From Saccharina japonica (lineage: Eukaryota > Sar > Phaeophyceae > Laminariales > Laminariaceae), in the NCBI GenBank assembly GCA_008828725.1, contig MEHQ01001318.1, positions 28,427-92,426 on the forward strand: 64,000 bases of DNA, read 5' to 3'. This document shows, piece by piece, positions 10,797-21,204 of the stretch (position 1 is its first letter; every line of letters begins with the position of its first letter). The position numbers were made by a program, and so were the translations under genes. The notes below the pieces were generated by a model. The model was not told the DNA's origin. It saw only the letters and a list, made by a program, of their open reading frames with translations, and made no database searches.

Positions 10797-11783
10797 GTAA
10801 CGTCGCCGACCGACTGTTCGGGCAAGCCCCCCCATGTACCCGAACGACTACAGGTATACAACGCTCTCCCCCAGTGGATCGAAGCCGGCGCTGCCTGGAA
10901 AAAATGCTACGATGGGTACCGCTGCGAAGCATGGTGGGGGAGTCTGAGCGGACAGCCCCAGGGCGACCCTGTCGTGCTCAACGCCCCGCTGGACTGGCCC
11001 GACTGCTGCGCGTTGTGTAGCGACATCGATGGGGACGATGTGGCTACTACTGCCTGTGCCGGGTGGAGCTTTCATCCCAGCACAGGATCGTGCCAGTTAT
11101 TGGCCACCGTATCGCTTGATAACAGCGTCTCGGCTTCTTGGGCAGTGAACGGAACCGTCCACGGGTACCCTGGTTACTTCGAGCCGCCCGTGACTGGTTG
11201 CTCGAAAAGACGTGAAAATGGGCTCTGTGTTACCGGGGTGTTTGAGCTGTTGTTCTACGGGATCGGGCTTGCAGTACTTTGCTCACCCTGGGGTTTGGTG
11301 TATGGAACGCGCCGCTCATCGAAGAATTCAAGACGTGTCAGGCAGTTCCTCAGATATCAGGACCGGTCTCGGTTGCAGAAGGCGACGTGCATGGAAGTGT
11401 CGACCATCCAAGGCAGGCACAAGACGGACAAAGGAGAGCGCCAGGTTTTCAACCAATTCAAGGGCACCTTCATGACTTGCGACGGTTCTCTGTTGGTTGC
11501 TTCCGGTTCAGAATTATTTCAATGTGATGGAATCACGCTCGAACAAGAGATGTTGCACGTGCTTTTCTCCACACGCCTGAAGCCCCTAGCTGATCGCGAA
11601 GTCGCTGCAAGGTGCCAAACACCGCAGGGCCTACGGGCGGAATTTTCTTCACTGCTACGAAGCGCGCACTCGAACCTGATAGCACCGCCCACGTCCACTA
11701 TTCGCCGTCCTCAAGAAGAGGAGCAATCTCCCAGCTTCGACTGCCTCCTGGTCGTGTACGAGGACAATAACGCGAGGAGAACG
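10797..11783 (+). CDS. Copy A exon E6: PAN-like ectodomain, helix and cytoplasmic region
   Basis: 329 codons in one open frame. The N-terminal part carries KKCYDGYRCEAWWGS, DWPDCCALCS, CAGWSFHPSTGSCQLL and HGYPGYFEPP. The spacing of WPDCCALC, CAGW and SCQLL fits PAN/apple-type (PAN_4-like) domains, which in known proteins bind carbohydrate or protein ligands. A hydrophobic stretch after GLCVTG is the likely membrane helix, then a basic region and about 170 residues of cytoplasmic sequence with a conserved RCQTPQGLR and SPSFDCLL near the end. The start is set by TATCAG|GTAACG; the end (ACG|GTGGGG) is by homology with ERK|GT in the other copies, so the last codons differ here (RRT). If unspliced, the frame stops at 11795. 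Confidence 0.75.
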
Positions 11784-12172
11784 GTGGGGTGGTAGTGTAT
11801 TGGTACATACTTTTGGATAATGTTGCCTGTAGAAAAGAACCCAGGGGGCTTATTTCCGGGCGTGTTCGACGGGTTTTGTCATCTCCCCATTGCTTGGACT
11901 ACTACAGCAATGTAGTATGTGCCGGGTGTGAACCGTTGCATGCGGTTGCTAGTGTAGTGGCCGCGACATTTGTTTTTGTCACTCCCTGTCTTCACTCCCT
12001 CCTCGATCGTCTCCTGCTACTGACAAAACCATCGTTCTTGTATAGTTTCACCCTAAGAAACGTGGTGCCCGTGTCTTGCCCGGGTCCGTCCATCTTTGCT
12101 CTCACACCTACTGCATGCACTCAGCCCCTACGCACCGCCCTCCGCCACGTACAATCAAACGAATTTATCCAG

Positions 12173-12523
12173 GCATTCTTGGTGGGCATCCTAGGTGAGG
12201 ATCGCATAACGTGCATCGGCGGCAATATGCTGGGATCATTATGTGGTGACCTATGCTGTTTCGCCTTACCGCTTCTTTTGTTCGCCACTGGCGTCATACT
12301 GCTTATCGCCTTGTGCGTGCTGCTACTCAACAACGAAGCCGTACAAGTTATGGCGGTCGCCTTGTTCCCCGGGACAGATTATCGCAGTGCCTCTGTGGTC
12401 GGCCTCGTGCTTTGCGTATCAGTCTTGGTTGCCGTGTTGACATGGATACTGACCTTGAAGCAGGCATCTATGCGATTGGTTGAGCAATGCCTAGGGCTGG
12501 GCACTGCCAGTCTCAATCAATAG
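12173..12523 (+). CDS. Copy A exon E7: C-terminal two-helix segment
   Basis: The final exon starts after TTATCCAG and opens with AFLVGILGEDRITC, matching A/V-LL(V/A)G.LGE...TC in the other three copies. Two hydrophobic segments follow, separated by a loop with NNEAVQVMAV and GTDYRS, and the frame ends with a conserved RLVEQC shortly before the stop. Phase 0 entry is compatible with E6. Upstream in-frame sequence (11789-12172) is not conserved among copies and is treated as a 389 bp intron. Confidence 0.75.
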   Translation, partial: AFLVGILGEDRITCIGGNMLGSLCGDLCCFALPLLLFATGVILLIALCVLLLNNEAVQVMAVALFPGTDYRSASVVGLVLCVSVLVAVLTWILTLKQASMRLVEQCLGLGTASLNQ

Positions 12524-12699
12524 ATATTACACTGACTGCGTCAGCAATCAGCACACTGGATTACACCAGTATACTGATCGAGAGACGCGAAGCGAGGCGG
12601 TCGGGCGTAGCGAGTCCAACTGCCCGCCCCCGGTTCGTGCGGGGGCCCCGCTGGAGAAAAACACTAACACCAGTGCACGTTTTCGCTTCATTTCCCATC

Positions 12700-13440
12700 G
12701 CAATCGGGGCTCAATATTGTACACACAAACTTGAGTTTGAGTATCTGGGCAAGGCTACCAGCAAAGACAGACAGCTCAGTGTCGAATTAAGACGTGGCGC
12801 CTACAGAGAGGTTGGTCGTGCTCCCGGCGGTATACTCTGGAAATAGATTACCACCCGGGTGTGCGCTTGCGGCCGAAATTTGCGGAACCTGAAAGTCGAG
12901 GCTATCGAGGCACTACTGTACGGGCGCGTCACGTGAAGGCTCGACATGGTACGGCAGCCTCACCACTCCATGCCTCTTCGGTGCCTCAGTTGGCGGAAAC
13001 GGGAGCGCGGCGACCGTACCCTATCCTACGCCGACGTACCTGTTTGAACATACTCCGAGAGCATTGAGACGGTGGGGAGCAGACGCAAGGTGCTGTTGTT
13101 CCGTGGGTTTCATGGCATGTACTGGAGAGAAGCGCCTGCCGAAGAGGATGGCGCTTGGGGGGCTGGTTGTGGGTAAATACTACTGCGGGGGACAGGAAAA
13201 GTAGTTTATGAGGGGCTCCGAGGAACATCTGCAGGAGTTCGGCATCGAGTCTGAAAGACGGCGCGAGACAGTACACCACACCGACCGGCAGATGGTTCCT
13301 ACGGGTCGAGGGCGGGGCGGAGACCTTCATGCGGAAAAGGGTATGACGTGGAGAGGAGTAAAGGGGTAGGTCGCGTTGCAACCGCGGCACGGACCACGCG
13401 CGTGTGGGGGAGGGGCATCCCACCCAAGAGACTGACGTCT
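12700..13440 (+). pseudogene. Degenerate LINE reverse-transcriptase 3' half
   Basis: Broken frames on the plus strand match the C-terminal half of the RT element at 51.6-53.6 kb. KLEFEYLGKATS parallels [21 protein letters not shown] parallels [11 protein letters not shown], then RTLSYAD and a basic RRKVLLF stretch. Stops and frameshifts are frequent, so it is dead. It begins about 180 bp after the stop of copy A. It appears to be a different lineage from the 51.6 kb copy. Confidence 0.6.
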
Positions 13441-14802
13441 GGGTATGGCATTCATCGTCATGATGTTCGCCGAAGGTAGCTATCGTAGGGCCACCCGAGC
13501 TTCCTCGCCTTGCTATGAGTCTCCCCCCAATATAACCTTTTCTGCCAGATTATTCGTTTAGTTTACAGTACTTTAGTTTTTGAGTTCCTTTCGTCTTTTT
13601 TCTTTTTCGTTTTCTTTCCTTCTAGATTAAACTCTTGTAGAACACGACGACGATATGCCTTGCCGTCCTGTTCCCTAGGTGTTACCTTACTGTGTGCGTG
13701 TTTGACGATCAAGGTCGTGGTAGTTGGTGTTCAGGTGAAATATTAGAGTGTGGTTGGGAGCTGCCAATCTGCACAGCAACAATTATGACCTCCCCTGTCT
13801 ACACCTCGGAAGTAGGGGTGCGTGCATGTGGTGCTTGAGACTTTTTTTTCGGGTACCTCTGGCACCCCTGGGGCACGGATGGATCATATTTGTTTTACGA
13901 TGCCTTGGTGGGGAACTGACATATGTTTAGTAGATGATACAAGAGGGGTTTCGCCGTGGCGGGCTGACGCCCGCCTGCGGCTACGCGCAATGCCCGTACG
14001 GCGAGGAGTAGTCTACTGAGGTAGATCAATAGCTAAGCTTAGGGCGAACAAAACGACTCCGTACTGCCAAGGGGTGTACAGCAGTAGTACAGGGCACCTA
14101 ATGAGAAACACTCACAAACAGAGGCTAGGTTTCTTATTTACATGAGAGGAGAGGATGCGGTTTATACTAACTTCAACATAACGGCTCCCGAATTTCTTAT
14201 TCCTTGTAAATATCACCCTGTGGTACTGAGGTATTCTGATACGTACGTACGTACGTGTGTATCAGCAGTAAGCTATAATAATCCGTACGTGTATCAGCGG
14301 TAAGTAGTTCGTAAAATCCAGCATCGAGCATAAAAACATAATCAATCTTGGATCTTGCATGTAGCCCACGGGACAACTATAAATGCAATACGAGTACGAG
14401 TACGAGTATACGTATACCGGGAATGAATTTGGAACCACTTTTTTCGAAAAAAATCAAGTTCTCGACCATCACCGTAATTTTATTGGGAAAGTTGGAGTGT
14501 CCATTGCTCGCATACGAACAGAAACAACAAACAGCAGTATTAATAGTATCATAGTATCACACTGGTGTACCACGCACGTATGAACGCATGGTACACAGGT
14601 CTGTTTCTGCTGTGGTGCTGGTAATACTACTGTATCATACGTGCGTACGTACGTACGTACGTGTATGTCAGCAGTACAGCAGTAGTGCGTGGTCTTATAA
14701 AAATCCGGGTTCCTCGTTGACATAAAAAAACGGAATCTTTGATTATGCATGTATCTGCGTGTAAAAAAAATAGAGCGTGTGTGTTTTGTATGTGCGCTCT
14801 CC

Positions 14803-14905
14803 ATCACCATATTCTTGGTAAACGTTGCTGCAGCGCCCACCCCCGGCATGTTCACGCCCGCGAGCACACGCGAGGCCCTGCCCGGTACTATATCCAGGCC
14901 GACGG
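14803..14905 (-). pseudogene. Exon-like block X, copy 1
   Basis: The minus-strand frame reads GRASRVLAGVNMPGVGAAAT followed by F.KNM. Copies at 15666-15760 and 16230-16330 keep LDIVP.RASRAL.GVDMRAVGAAATFIKNM. The LAGVNMPG part is faintly like a MutS Walker A loop, but the lysine and serine/threonine are missing. Probably a fragment of a captured gene; identity unproven. Confidence 0.3.
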
Positions 14906-15084
14906 GCACGTAAACCGATTAATTCTCCCGACACGCTCCTGAGGAGCGCATGCGGTAGATATTTCTGGGGTCTCGTAAGGTCCAAAACAGATAATCATCC
15001 CGCACGGGACTGTCAGAAAAACAAAACGACGTGCGTTCGTATGGCGAGCCTGTGACACATAGGCAATACATCCCCAAACAAACG

Positions 15085-15192
15085 TACCCCGTGGGCCTCG
15101 TGTAGCGCAAGGCCGAGGCCGCCCTTTGCAGAGTAAGCAGAGCAGGGATCGTCGAGCACGATGAGCGAGTTGCGTGCCGCCGGGTGGACCTC
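15085..15192 (-). pseudogene. Exon-like block Y, copy 1 (possible MutS-like Walker B fragment)
   Basis: The minus-strand frame reads EVHPAARNSLIVLDDPCSAY then SAKGGLGLAL. It is preceded by an acceptor-like GCGATGAG and followed by a GTACGT donor-like site. SLIVLDD resembles the SLVLLDE Walker B motif of MutS proteins, and C...AKG is reminiscent of the MSH1 type. In later copies (about 16075-16160 and 16640-16745) the second-last acidic position is changed (LIVLAD). Against this reading, block Y lies upstream of block X on this strand, the reverse of MutS order. Confidence 0.3.
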
Positions 15193-15665
15193 ATCGCGAG
15201 ATATCGCGAAAAAGGCTCAAATCTACGTCTAAGAAAAGCCGAGGAGCTCTCACACGAGACCACCGACAATATCGTACATTTATTTACAAGGGGGGCTTCG
15301 CCGCGGCGGGCTGACGCCCGCCTGCGGCTACGCGTAATGCCCGTAACGGCGAGGAGTAGCCTACTGTAGATTAGTAGCTAGGCTTAGGGCGAACAAAGCG
15401 ACTCTGTACTGCCAAGGGGTGTACAGTAGTGCATGACACCTAATAATGAAAAACACTCACAAACGGAGGCTAAGTTTCTTATTTACATGAGAGGAGAGGA
15501 TGCGTTTTATACGGCTTCCACATTTCTTAGTTCTTGTAAATATCACCCTATGGTACTGAGGTGTTATGATACGTACGTACGTACGTACGGGTATATGCAT
15601 GTACAGCAGTAGTAGCTGCGTGTAAAAAAAAAAGAGCGTGTGTGTTTTGTATGTGCGCTCTCCAT

Positions 15666-15760
15666 ATTCTTGATAAACGTTGCTGCAGCGCCCACCGCCC
15701 GCATGTCCACGCCCGCGAGCGCCCGCGAGGCCCTGGCCGGTACTATATCCAGGCACACAC
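15666..15760 (-). pseudogene. Exon-like block X, copy 2
   Basis: Second copy of block X on the minus strand, with RASRALAGVDMRAVGAAAT. It is near-identical to the third copy 564 bp away and is part of the tandem duplication, so its preservation says little about function. Confidence 0.3.
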
Positions 15761-16074
15761 CGACCACTGCCATACTGCTGAATACCACGCACGTATGAAT
15801 ACTGTACAGATATCATCGCATATTAAAAATTACCTGGTATATGATACTCTGTTACTGCTTGCAGCGGTACTGGTACTCGTACATATAATACGTACGTGTA
15901 TATCCGCAGTAAAAGGAGCCGGTACGATAAAATTCCGGGTTGGTCGTCTACTCGTACATAAAAAAAACGGAATCTTGAATAATGCGGTTTGCGTGTAGAA
16001 CAAAAAAGCATGTACTGGTTGGTATGGTATGTGCACGTGACAAAAAGGGCATGTAATCCTGGAAAAAGCGCAGC

Positions 16075-16160
16075 CCCGTGAGACATGAGTTGGGCACGGC
16101 CGAGACCGCCCTTGGCAGAGTAGGCAGAGCAGGGGTCGGCGAGCACGATGAGGGAATCTT
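16075..16160 (-). pseudogene. Exon-like block Y, copy 2, 5'-truncated
   Basis: Reads DSLIVLADPCSAYSAKGG on the minus strand, then RAQLMSHGAA. The 5' part is cut off at the junction of the 564 bp duplication. Confidence 0.3.
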
Positions 16161-16229
16161 TGATTATGCATGTACAGCAGTAGCGTGTAAAAAAAAAGAG
16201 CGTGTGTGTTTTGTATGTGCGCTCTCCAT

Positions 16230-16330
16230 ATTCTTGATAAACGTTGCTGCAGCGCCCACCGCCCGCATGTCCACGCCCACGAGCGCACGCGAGGCCCTGC
16301 CCGGTACTATATCCAGGCACACACCGACCA
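16230..16330 (-). pseudogene. Exon-like block X, copy 3
   Basis: Third copy of block X, with RASRALVGVDMRAVGAAAT on the minus strand. See the first copy for what it might be. Confidence 0.3.
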
Positions 16331-16639
16331 CTGCCATACTGCTGAATACCACGCACGTATGAATACTGTACAGATATCATCGCATATTAAAAATTACCTG
16401 GTATATGATACTCTGTTACTGCTTGCAGCGGTACTGGTACTCGTACATATAATACGTACGTGTATATCCGCAGTAAAAGGAGCCGGTACGATAAAATTCC
16501 GGGTTGGTCGTCTACTCGTACATAAAAAAAACGGAATCTTGAATAATGCGGTTTGCGTGTAGAACAAAAAAGCATGTACTGGTTGGTATGGTATGTGCAC
16601 GTGACAAAAAGGGCATGGAATCCTGGAAAAATCGCAGCC

Positions 16640-16745
16640 CCGTGAGACATGAGTTGGGCACGGCCGAGACCGCCCTTGGCAGAGTAGGCAGAGCAGGGGT
16701 CGGCGAGCACGATGAGGGAGTTGCGTGTCGCCGGGTGGACGTCAT
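16640..16745 (-). pseudogene. Exon-like block Y, copy 3
   Basis: Reads VHPATRNSLIVLADPCSAYS then AKGGLGRAQL on the minus strand, essentially identical to copy 2 over their shared part. Confidence 0.3.
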
Positions 16746-17449
16746 CGCCAGTTATCGCGAAAAGGGCAAAAATCTACGTCTAAGAAAAGCTGTCGAGCTC
16801 TCTCCGAGCAGCAGCTGCAATTTTGTACATGTATTTATAGCTAATATTTCGATCGACTTTTAAATGGGTAACATTCTAGGATATAGTGTGGAATAGCGCA
16901 CATCGTGCGAGAGCAATACAGAGCACCGCAAGCAACATAATCTACTGCACATGATTACCGGTAACTGTGTCGACGTTGACCATCTCATACGTTGCTGGTG
17001 AGTCTAAAGTATGGCCGATCCGCCACTGAGGCTGAGAGGCCTATTATAGTCCCTGCTACTACTTCCTACTGCCGTACGTATTGTTGTACACACCAGAGAT
17101 GTACGTACGAGTTAATGAGCGGGCGTCGATAGCAACAAAACCCGTCGGGTTCCACAATAGGTCGAGCAGCAGAGATGTACGTACGGGTAGTGCGAGCGAC
17201 CATTGTTTTGTGCGTACCAGGTACTAATCTTGGCCGAATTGATCGCAGCACGAGTTTTGTACATACCATTACTACAACAGCACAGTAAATCATACTCGAC
17301 GCGAATCATACGAACGTCAACTTCACAAAGGAACAATATAAACATAGTAATGGTAGCAACCGCAAGTGATTTGTCTCGATTAGAATAGGGATTCCAATCC
17401 CCATACTAGGTACAATGAGGGGTGTGTATATTTTAGTTTTTTAGTGGCA

Positions 17450-18150
17450 TGCCGCGAACACTGCCGTGACATGCCGTGGCATGCCATGGGCAATGTCGCA
17501 GAATGTCGCGGAAATGCTGCGGCACGCCACGCCATGCCACGATATGCCGCGACATGTCGCGGCAGCCCACGACATTTTCCACGACATACCGCGAAACGAC
17601 TGCTGCGGCGAGGCCCACGGCAAGCGCCCCCGTAACCCTCGCCGCATGCCACGGTAAGGCCCGCGGTAACTACGGCACGCCGCGGCAAGACCGACGGCAT
17701 TATCCACGGCAAGTCCCGCGGTACGTCCCGCCGTATGTACCACAGTAACACCCGCTGCAAGTCCCGTGGCATGTATCACGGAAATTCCCGCGGCAACCCC
17801 CGCCACATGTACCGCGGCAAGCACTGCGGCAGCACCCGCAACGAGAACCTCGGCAACACTCGCGGCATGTACTGCGGCCACACCCGCGGGATGTACTGGG
17901 GCCGCACCCGAGGCAAGCACCGTGGTGACACCCGCGGCAGCAGTCACGGCAAGTCCCGCGTCTAGTACCTCGGCAGCACCGCAGCAATACCCGCGGCACG
18001 CCCTGCGGCAAGTTCCGCAGCAACACCCGCGGTAACACCCGCGGCAACACCCGTGGCAAGTCCCGCGGCATTTACCGCGGCATTTAACGCGGCAGGTGCC
18101 GCGGCAAAGCCCGCGGAAAGACCCGCGGAAAGACCCACGTAAAGACCCAC
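17450..18150 (+). repeat. CCGCGG palindrome-rich array 1
   Basis: Dozens of degenerate 12-13 bp units of the type CCCGCGGCAAGT / CCCGCGGCAACAC, each centred on CCGCGG or a near variant. The first 150 bp use TGCCGCGACATG-type units. All six frames are partly open because of the repetitive content, so the arginine/cysteine-rich ORFs here are artefacts. A MITE ends the array on the right. Confidence 0.85.
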
Positions 18151-18155
18151 GGACG

Positions 18156-18402
18156 CATGCTACGATAGAGGTGCACCATGTTTTTTTTTCTGAGGGTGGT
18201 CACTTGAGGAGCTTTATATCTGCAGTAGCCTGCACACTTCTTTCGGAGGAAAAAAAAAATGGTACCCGATGAACAATCCCATGGACTAAGAATACAATTA
18301 AACGAAAAGCAACACAAGAATGAATGTCCGATGATTTTGGAGTAAGGAGCCCGATACTTCAGAGAACTCTCAGCTCAAAAGTGCTACCTCTATCGTAGCA
18401 CG
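18156..18402. mobile_element. MITE, TGCTACGRTAG family, copy 1
   Basis: Ends are CATGCTACGATAGAGGTGCAC and its near complement GTGCTACCTCTATCGTAGCACG, 247 bp apart. The interior shares TCTGAGGGTGGT, ACTTGAGGAGC and CCCGA.GAACAATCC.AT with copies at 30823-31156 and 56062-56321. The ends also match the pogo-like relic at 20768-22802. Confidence 0.7.
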
Positions 18403-18584
18403 GGTCCACGGCAAGACACGAATGGGAGCAGGGCGCCAAGTGGGCCTCCGGCTGCTCCTGCGCAGGGCTGATATTGTATTTCTGCACCTTGTGGGTGGGA
18501 GCAGGGTGGACAATGAGATGGGTCCACTGCGAAAGCAAAGTAGTACCAAATGGGAACAGGGTGTCAGGTGGGGGTCTTTCCGTG

Positions 18585-18870
18585 GAGCTTGCCGCGAGTG
18601 TTACCATGGACATTGCCGCGGTAATTGCCGCGGTACCGCGGGTCTTGTCGCGAGACTTACCGCAGTACTTGCCGCGGCACTTGTCGCGGGTCTTGTCGTA
18701 GGTTTCTGCCGCGGGACTTGCCACCATACGTGCCGCGGGTCTTGCCGCGGGTCTTGACCCGATAAACGTCGTGGTACTTGCGGTGGGTGTTGCCGCGGGA
18801 CTTGCCGCGGTTCTCGTCGAGGAACTTGCCAGGGGTTTGCCGTGGATATTGCCGTGGGTATTTCCAACAC
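18585..18870 (-). repeat. CCGCGG palindrome-rich array 2, inverted relative to array 1
   Basis: Units read TTGCCGCGGGTC / TTGCCGCGGGAC on the plus strand, the reverse complement of the units of array 1. The two arrays flank the MITE at 18156-18402 and could pair as a large imperfect hairpin. Confidence 0.8.
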
Positions 18871-18999
18871 GCAGGACACCCAGACAGCTACGCAGAATGA
18901 TTCGGGGCGTAATATAGGCTGCCTGGTAATCCCCCGTAGCAGGGTCTGCGGAAGTGGTCTCTATCTTGCACTGGTTGTACTTGTCGGTCCAAGCCTCTT

Positions 19000-20760
19000 G
19001 TTGCCGTCCAAGCAAAACAATTTTTCATGTGGTACGCACGTCATGACACAACAATAAAGTGACATGTGTTTCGCGGAGCTGTGGTTCCTGCAGTAGAACG
19101 AACGCGCGCACGCCCCCCCCCGGCTGTGCGCTTGCAAGGAAGCCCACGCTCCCGTGAGATCTGAGGTCGGAGAGCACCCAGGTGAAATAATCCCTCAAAA
19201 TCGAGCATCATGTCGTGCGCACGACTCACGGACGGCTGACATGGCAGGATTGTGCGGAATAGCCCCACAACTAGGCCTCGAACGGGACACGTGCGGGCTT
19301 ATCGGGCAGATCCCCGACGCAGACCGGTGCACACGAGGGTGATGGTCGGCCCGCCGAAGAAACCGCGTGGAAAGGCGGTGGGCTGCTGGAGAGACGGGCA
19401 TATTTGATAACTCTAACTACTAACGTAGATATATTTATACGTGTTGCGAGCTTTTGGCACTCTGTTGTTGTAATATCGATGACTGGCCAGATTGTTTGCA
19501 GTATACAAGCGCTTCTCTCGCCATTGATTGGAATGAATAGGTTGTTTGGTGTACGCCGTACATACCGGAGATTTTTGCATTGTCTGGGGTGACGCATACA
19601 TGTTGGTGGGCTCGCTGAGAGTGTTGTTGGCTAGAAGAGCCAGTGTTGGCTAACGACACTTTCAGTGTGAGAGCTGTGTCGACACTGGAATGATATGGCG
19701 GGCCAGCTTACGTTTTGTACATGCGTGTTGCATCTTGACGACGACAGCAGAAGCAGTAGTCGGCCATTTGTCAATTTTGGGTTATTAGCTGTCACACAAG
19801 CCACCACTGGATCTCTGTTGTGTCACGCGCTCTTCACAGTCTGTTTTATCCCCTTCTGACCACACGGCCCTCTCGCCAATGCCCAGCGCAGCGCTTTCTC
19901 ACCCACCCTACAACAGCCCCAGAAGTCAGCTCCACACCTACCTGCCTCCACGCGCATGTCATTGCAAGCCGCGATCATCTTGAACGTCCGGCAGCAGATA
20001 TATCGTCGCGATCGGCAACGAGCGACGACAACATCGTTCGTAGTCCCCCTGGCGGAGCTTTCTTACTGTTTTGAGCTCTGTCTGCATTACACCGTATTAC
20101 ATGCCCCTCAAGGTGACACACACGCTGGGGTGTGCATTTCTGAGATGGTTTTCTGCGAAACGAGGAGGGGGCACACGCAATGAGAATTAATGGTGGCTGC
20201 GAAATATATCGTTAAAATCTTTCGATCCAGGCCCATATTTCGACGTTTGCATTCTCTGCCTGTCACCGATGCAACCAGCTTGGATATTCGGCCGATGGGG
20301 TGCGGTTGACGGTACCAGGTGTTATACTATCATTTATGCGTGTGAGTATTTTTCCTGATGCGTCGGGTGTCATGATACGTTGACAAACATGCCGATCTGG
20401 AAGAAAGTTTAAGGAACGTTGGCGTATTAACATGAATATTTAACGTTTATGATATGTTCGGCCACAGCGGTAATATCTTCCGACACCACCCATATTTAAT
20501 TTTCAACACCTCCTATCGTGTCCCTCTTTCGTCATATTTAGTTAGTCCACACTATTAATAGTTCAAGTAACTACTTAAAAATTTAATCCGCCCTTACCTA
20601 TATTTCCTCCCGGATGTGAGCCTATTCCGACCACGAATGGCCCGGCCAGGCGAAACGAGAGGCAACAAACAGTTCTATACGGCCCCAAACCTGATCGAAA
20701 CAGAGGGTTTGGACTCCACGTTGGAGGCGTAACGTGGCCTGACGTGGCAATCGATCTCAC
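19000..20760. other. No supported feature
   Basis: Ordinary-complexity DNA with short open frames only (up to about 110 codons). None is repeated elsewhere in the window or recognisable. It lies between genes A and B, which converge here. Confidence 0.5.
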
Positions 20761-21009
20761 CGCGGCGCATGCTACGGTAGTGGTAGCGGCTGCTTTTCCT
20801 TAGGCTCCTCATTTTACCGCAACAATGCAAATAAGCGCCCCCCGGGGCGTTGTGATTTTGCACGCGTAAAAACTCACCCCGGGGCGTTTACTAAATGGCC
20901 TGGGCGTTTTCTGGAAAAATACCCCCGGGGCGATACTATAATAACATAAAACACTCACGCCCCTCACACATACCCAGCAACAACCCTGCAGCAGCAAGAG
21001 GTGGTTGTC

Positions 21010-21079
21010 ATGTCGCAACCCAGCAGCACCGACAAGGCACCCAGCACCGATAAAGCTCAGACGACTACTCAAACTCTTG
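21010..21079 (+). pseudogene. Possible first exon of the pogo-like transposase relic
   Basis: The frame starts MSQPSSTDKAPSTDKAQTTT and runs into a GTAAGT donor. The low-complexity serine/threonine-rich text resembles the disordered N-terminus that often precedes the DNA-binding domain. Weak on its own. Confidence 0.3.
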
Positions 21080-21204
21080 GGTAAGTTCGCTCTGTCCCGG
21101 CCAAGCGGTACCCACGAGGGGGGCACGCCCGCACTTGGTCAAGGGCCTGCGACCGCGCCTATGTTTCGATTGGGCTCATTTACCTACCGGAGCGTTCGAT
21201 GGAG

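Larger units (their letters stand above)
5279..12523 (+). other. Gene copy A: PAN-like cysteine-rich membrane protein (gene span)
   Basis: This is the inferred extent of the first of four paralogues. The supported exons are E2 (5279-5377), E5 (9126-9219), E6 (10797-11783) and E7 (12173-12523), and they join in frame. A homologue of the cassette exon E3 lies at 8457-8537 but contains stop codons. E2 and E5 have compatible phases (2 to 2), so skipping E3 keeps the frame. The first coding exon was not identified. Copy A converges with copy B (23312-31312, minus strand). The intron between E2 and E5 is about 3.7 kb. Coding exons are open in all supported parts, so the gene could be functional, but there is no expression evidence. 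Confidence 0.6.
13943..15288. repeat. Unit 1 of a nested tandem duplication
   Basis: This unit starts with a GC-rich block (TTCGCCG...GGCGGGCTGACGCCCGCC), then a conserved stretch around CACAAAC.GAGGCTA.GTTTCTTATTTACATGAGAGGAGAGG, GTACGT repeats and two exon-like blocks on the minus strand. The same order restarts at 15289, about 1,345 bp later. A diverged piece is also visible at about 41290-41440. Confidence 0.7.
15289..16800. repeat. Unit 2 of the tandem duplication, with an internal ~564 bp duplication
   Basis: The unit restarts the series of unit 1. Within it, 15619-16152 is repeated almost perfectly at 16183-16720, with an offset of 564-565 bp. Near-identity over more than 500 bp points to a recent event. 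The second internal copy continues further (to about 16800), so the first was truncated at the junction. Confidence 0.8.

Noticed and set aside
11789-12172. N-terminal extension of the frame containing E7 of copy A
   Set aside because: The other paralogues have no similarity upstream of the cag|GC(A/G)/GTG junction, and E6 ends with a donor in all copies, so this is intron.
12986-13423. A 145-codon minus-strand frame
   Set aside because: Antisense to the LINE relic at 12.7-13.4 kb, which explains the sequence better.
17441-18071. Long frames rich in arginine, cysteine or alanine on both strands
   Set aside because: They come from the CCGCGG array, which is open in several frames at once; no start, splice or paralogue support.
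18359-19015. A 218-codon minus-strand frame
   Set aside because: Half of it is array 2 in reverse and part is MITE; no similarity to a known protein.
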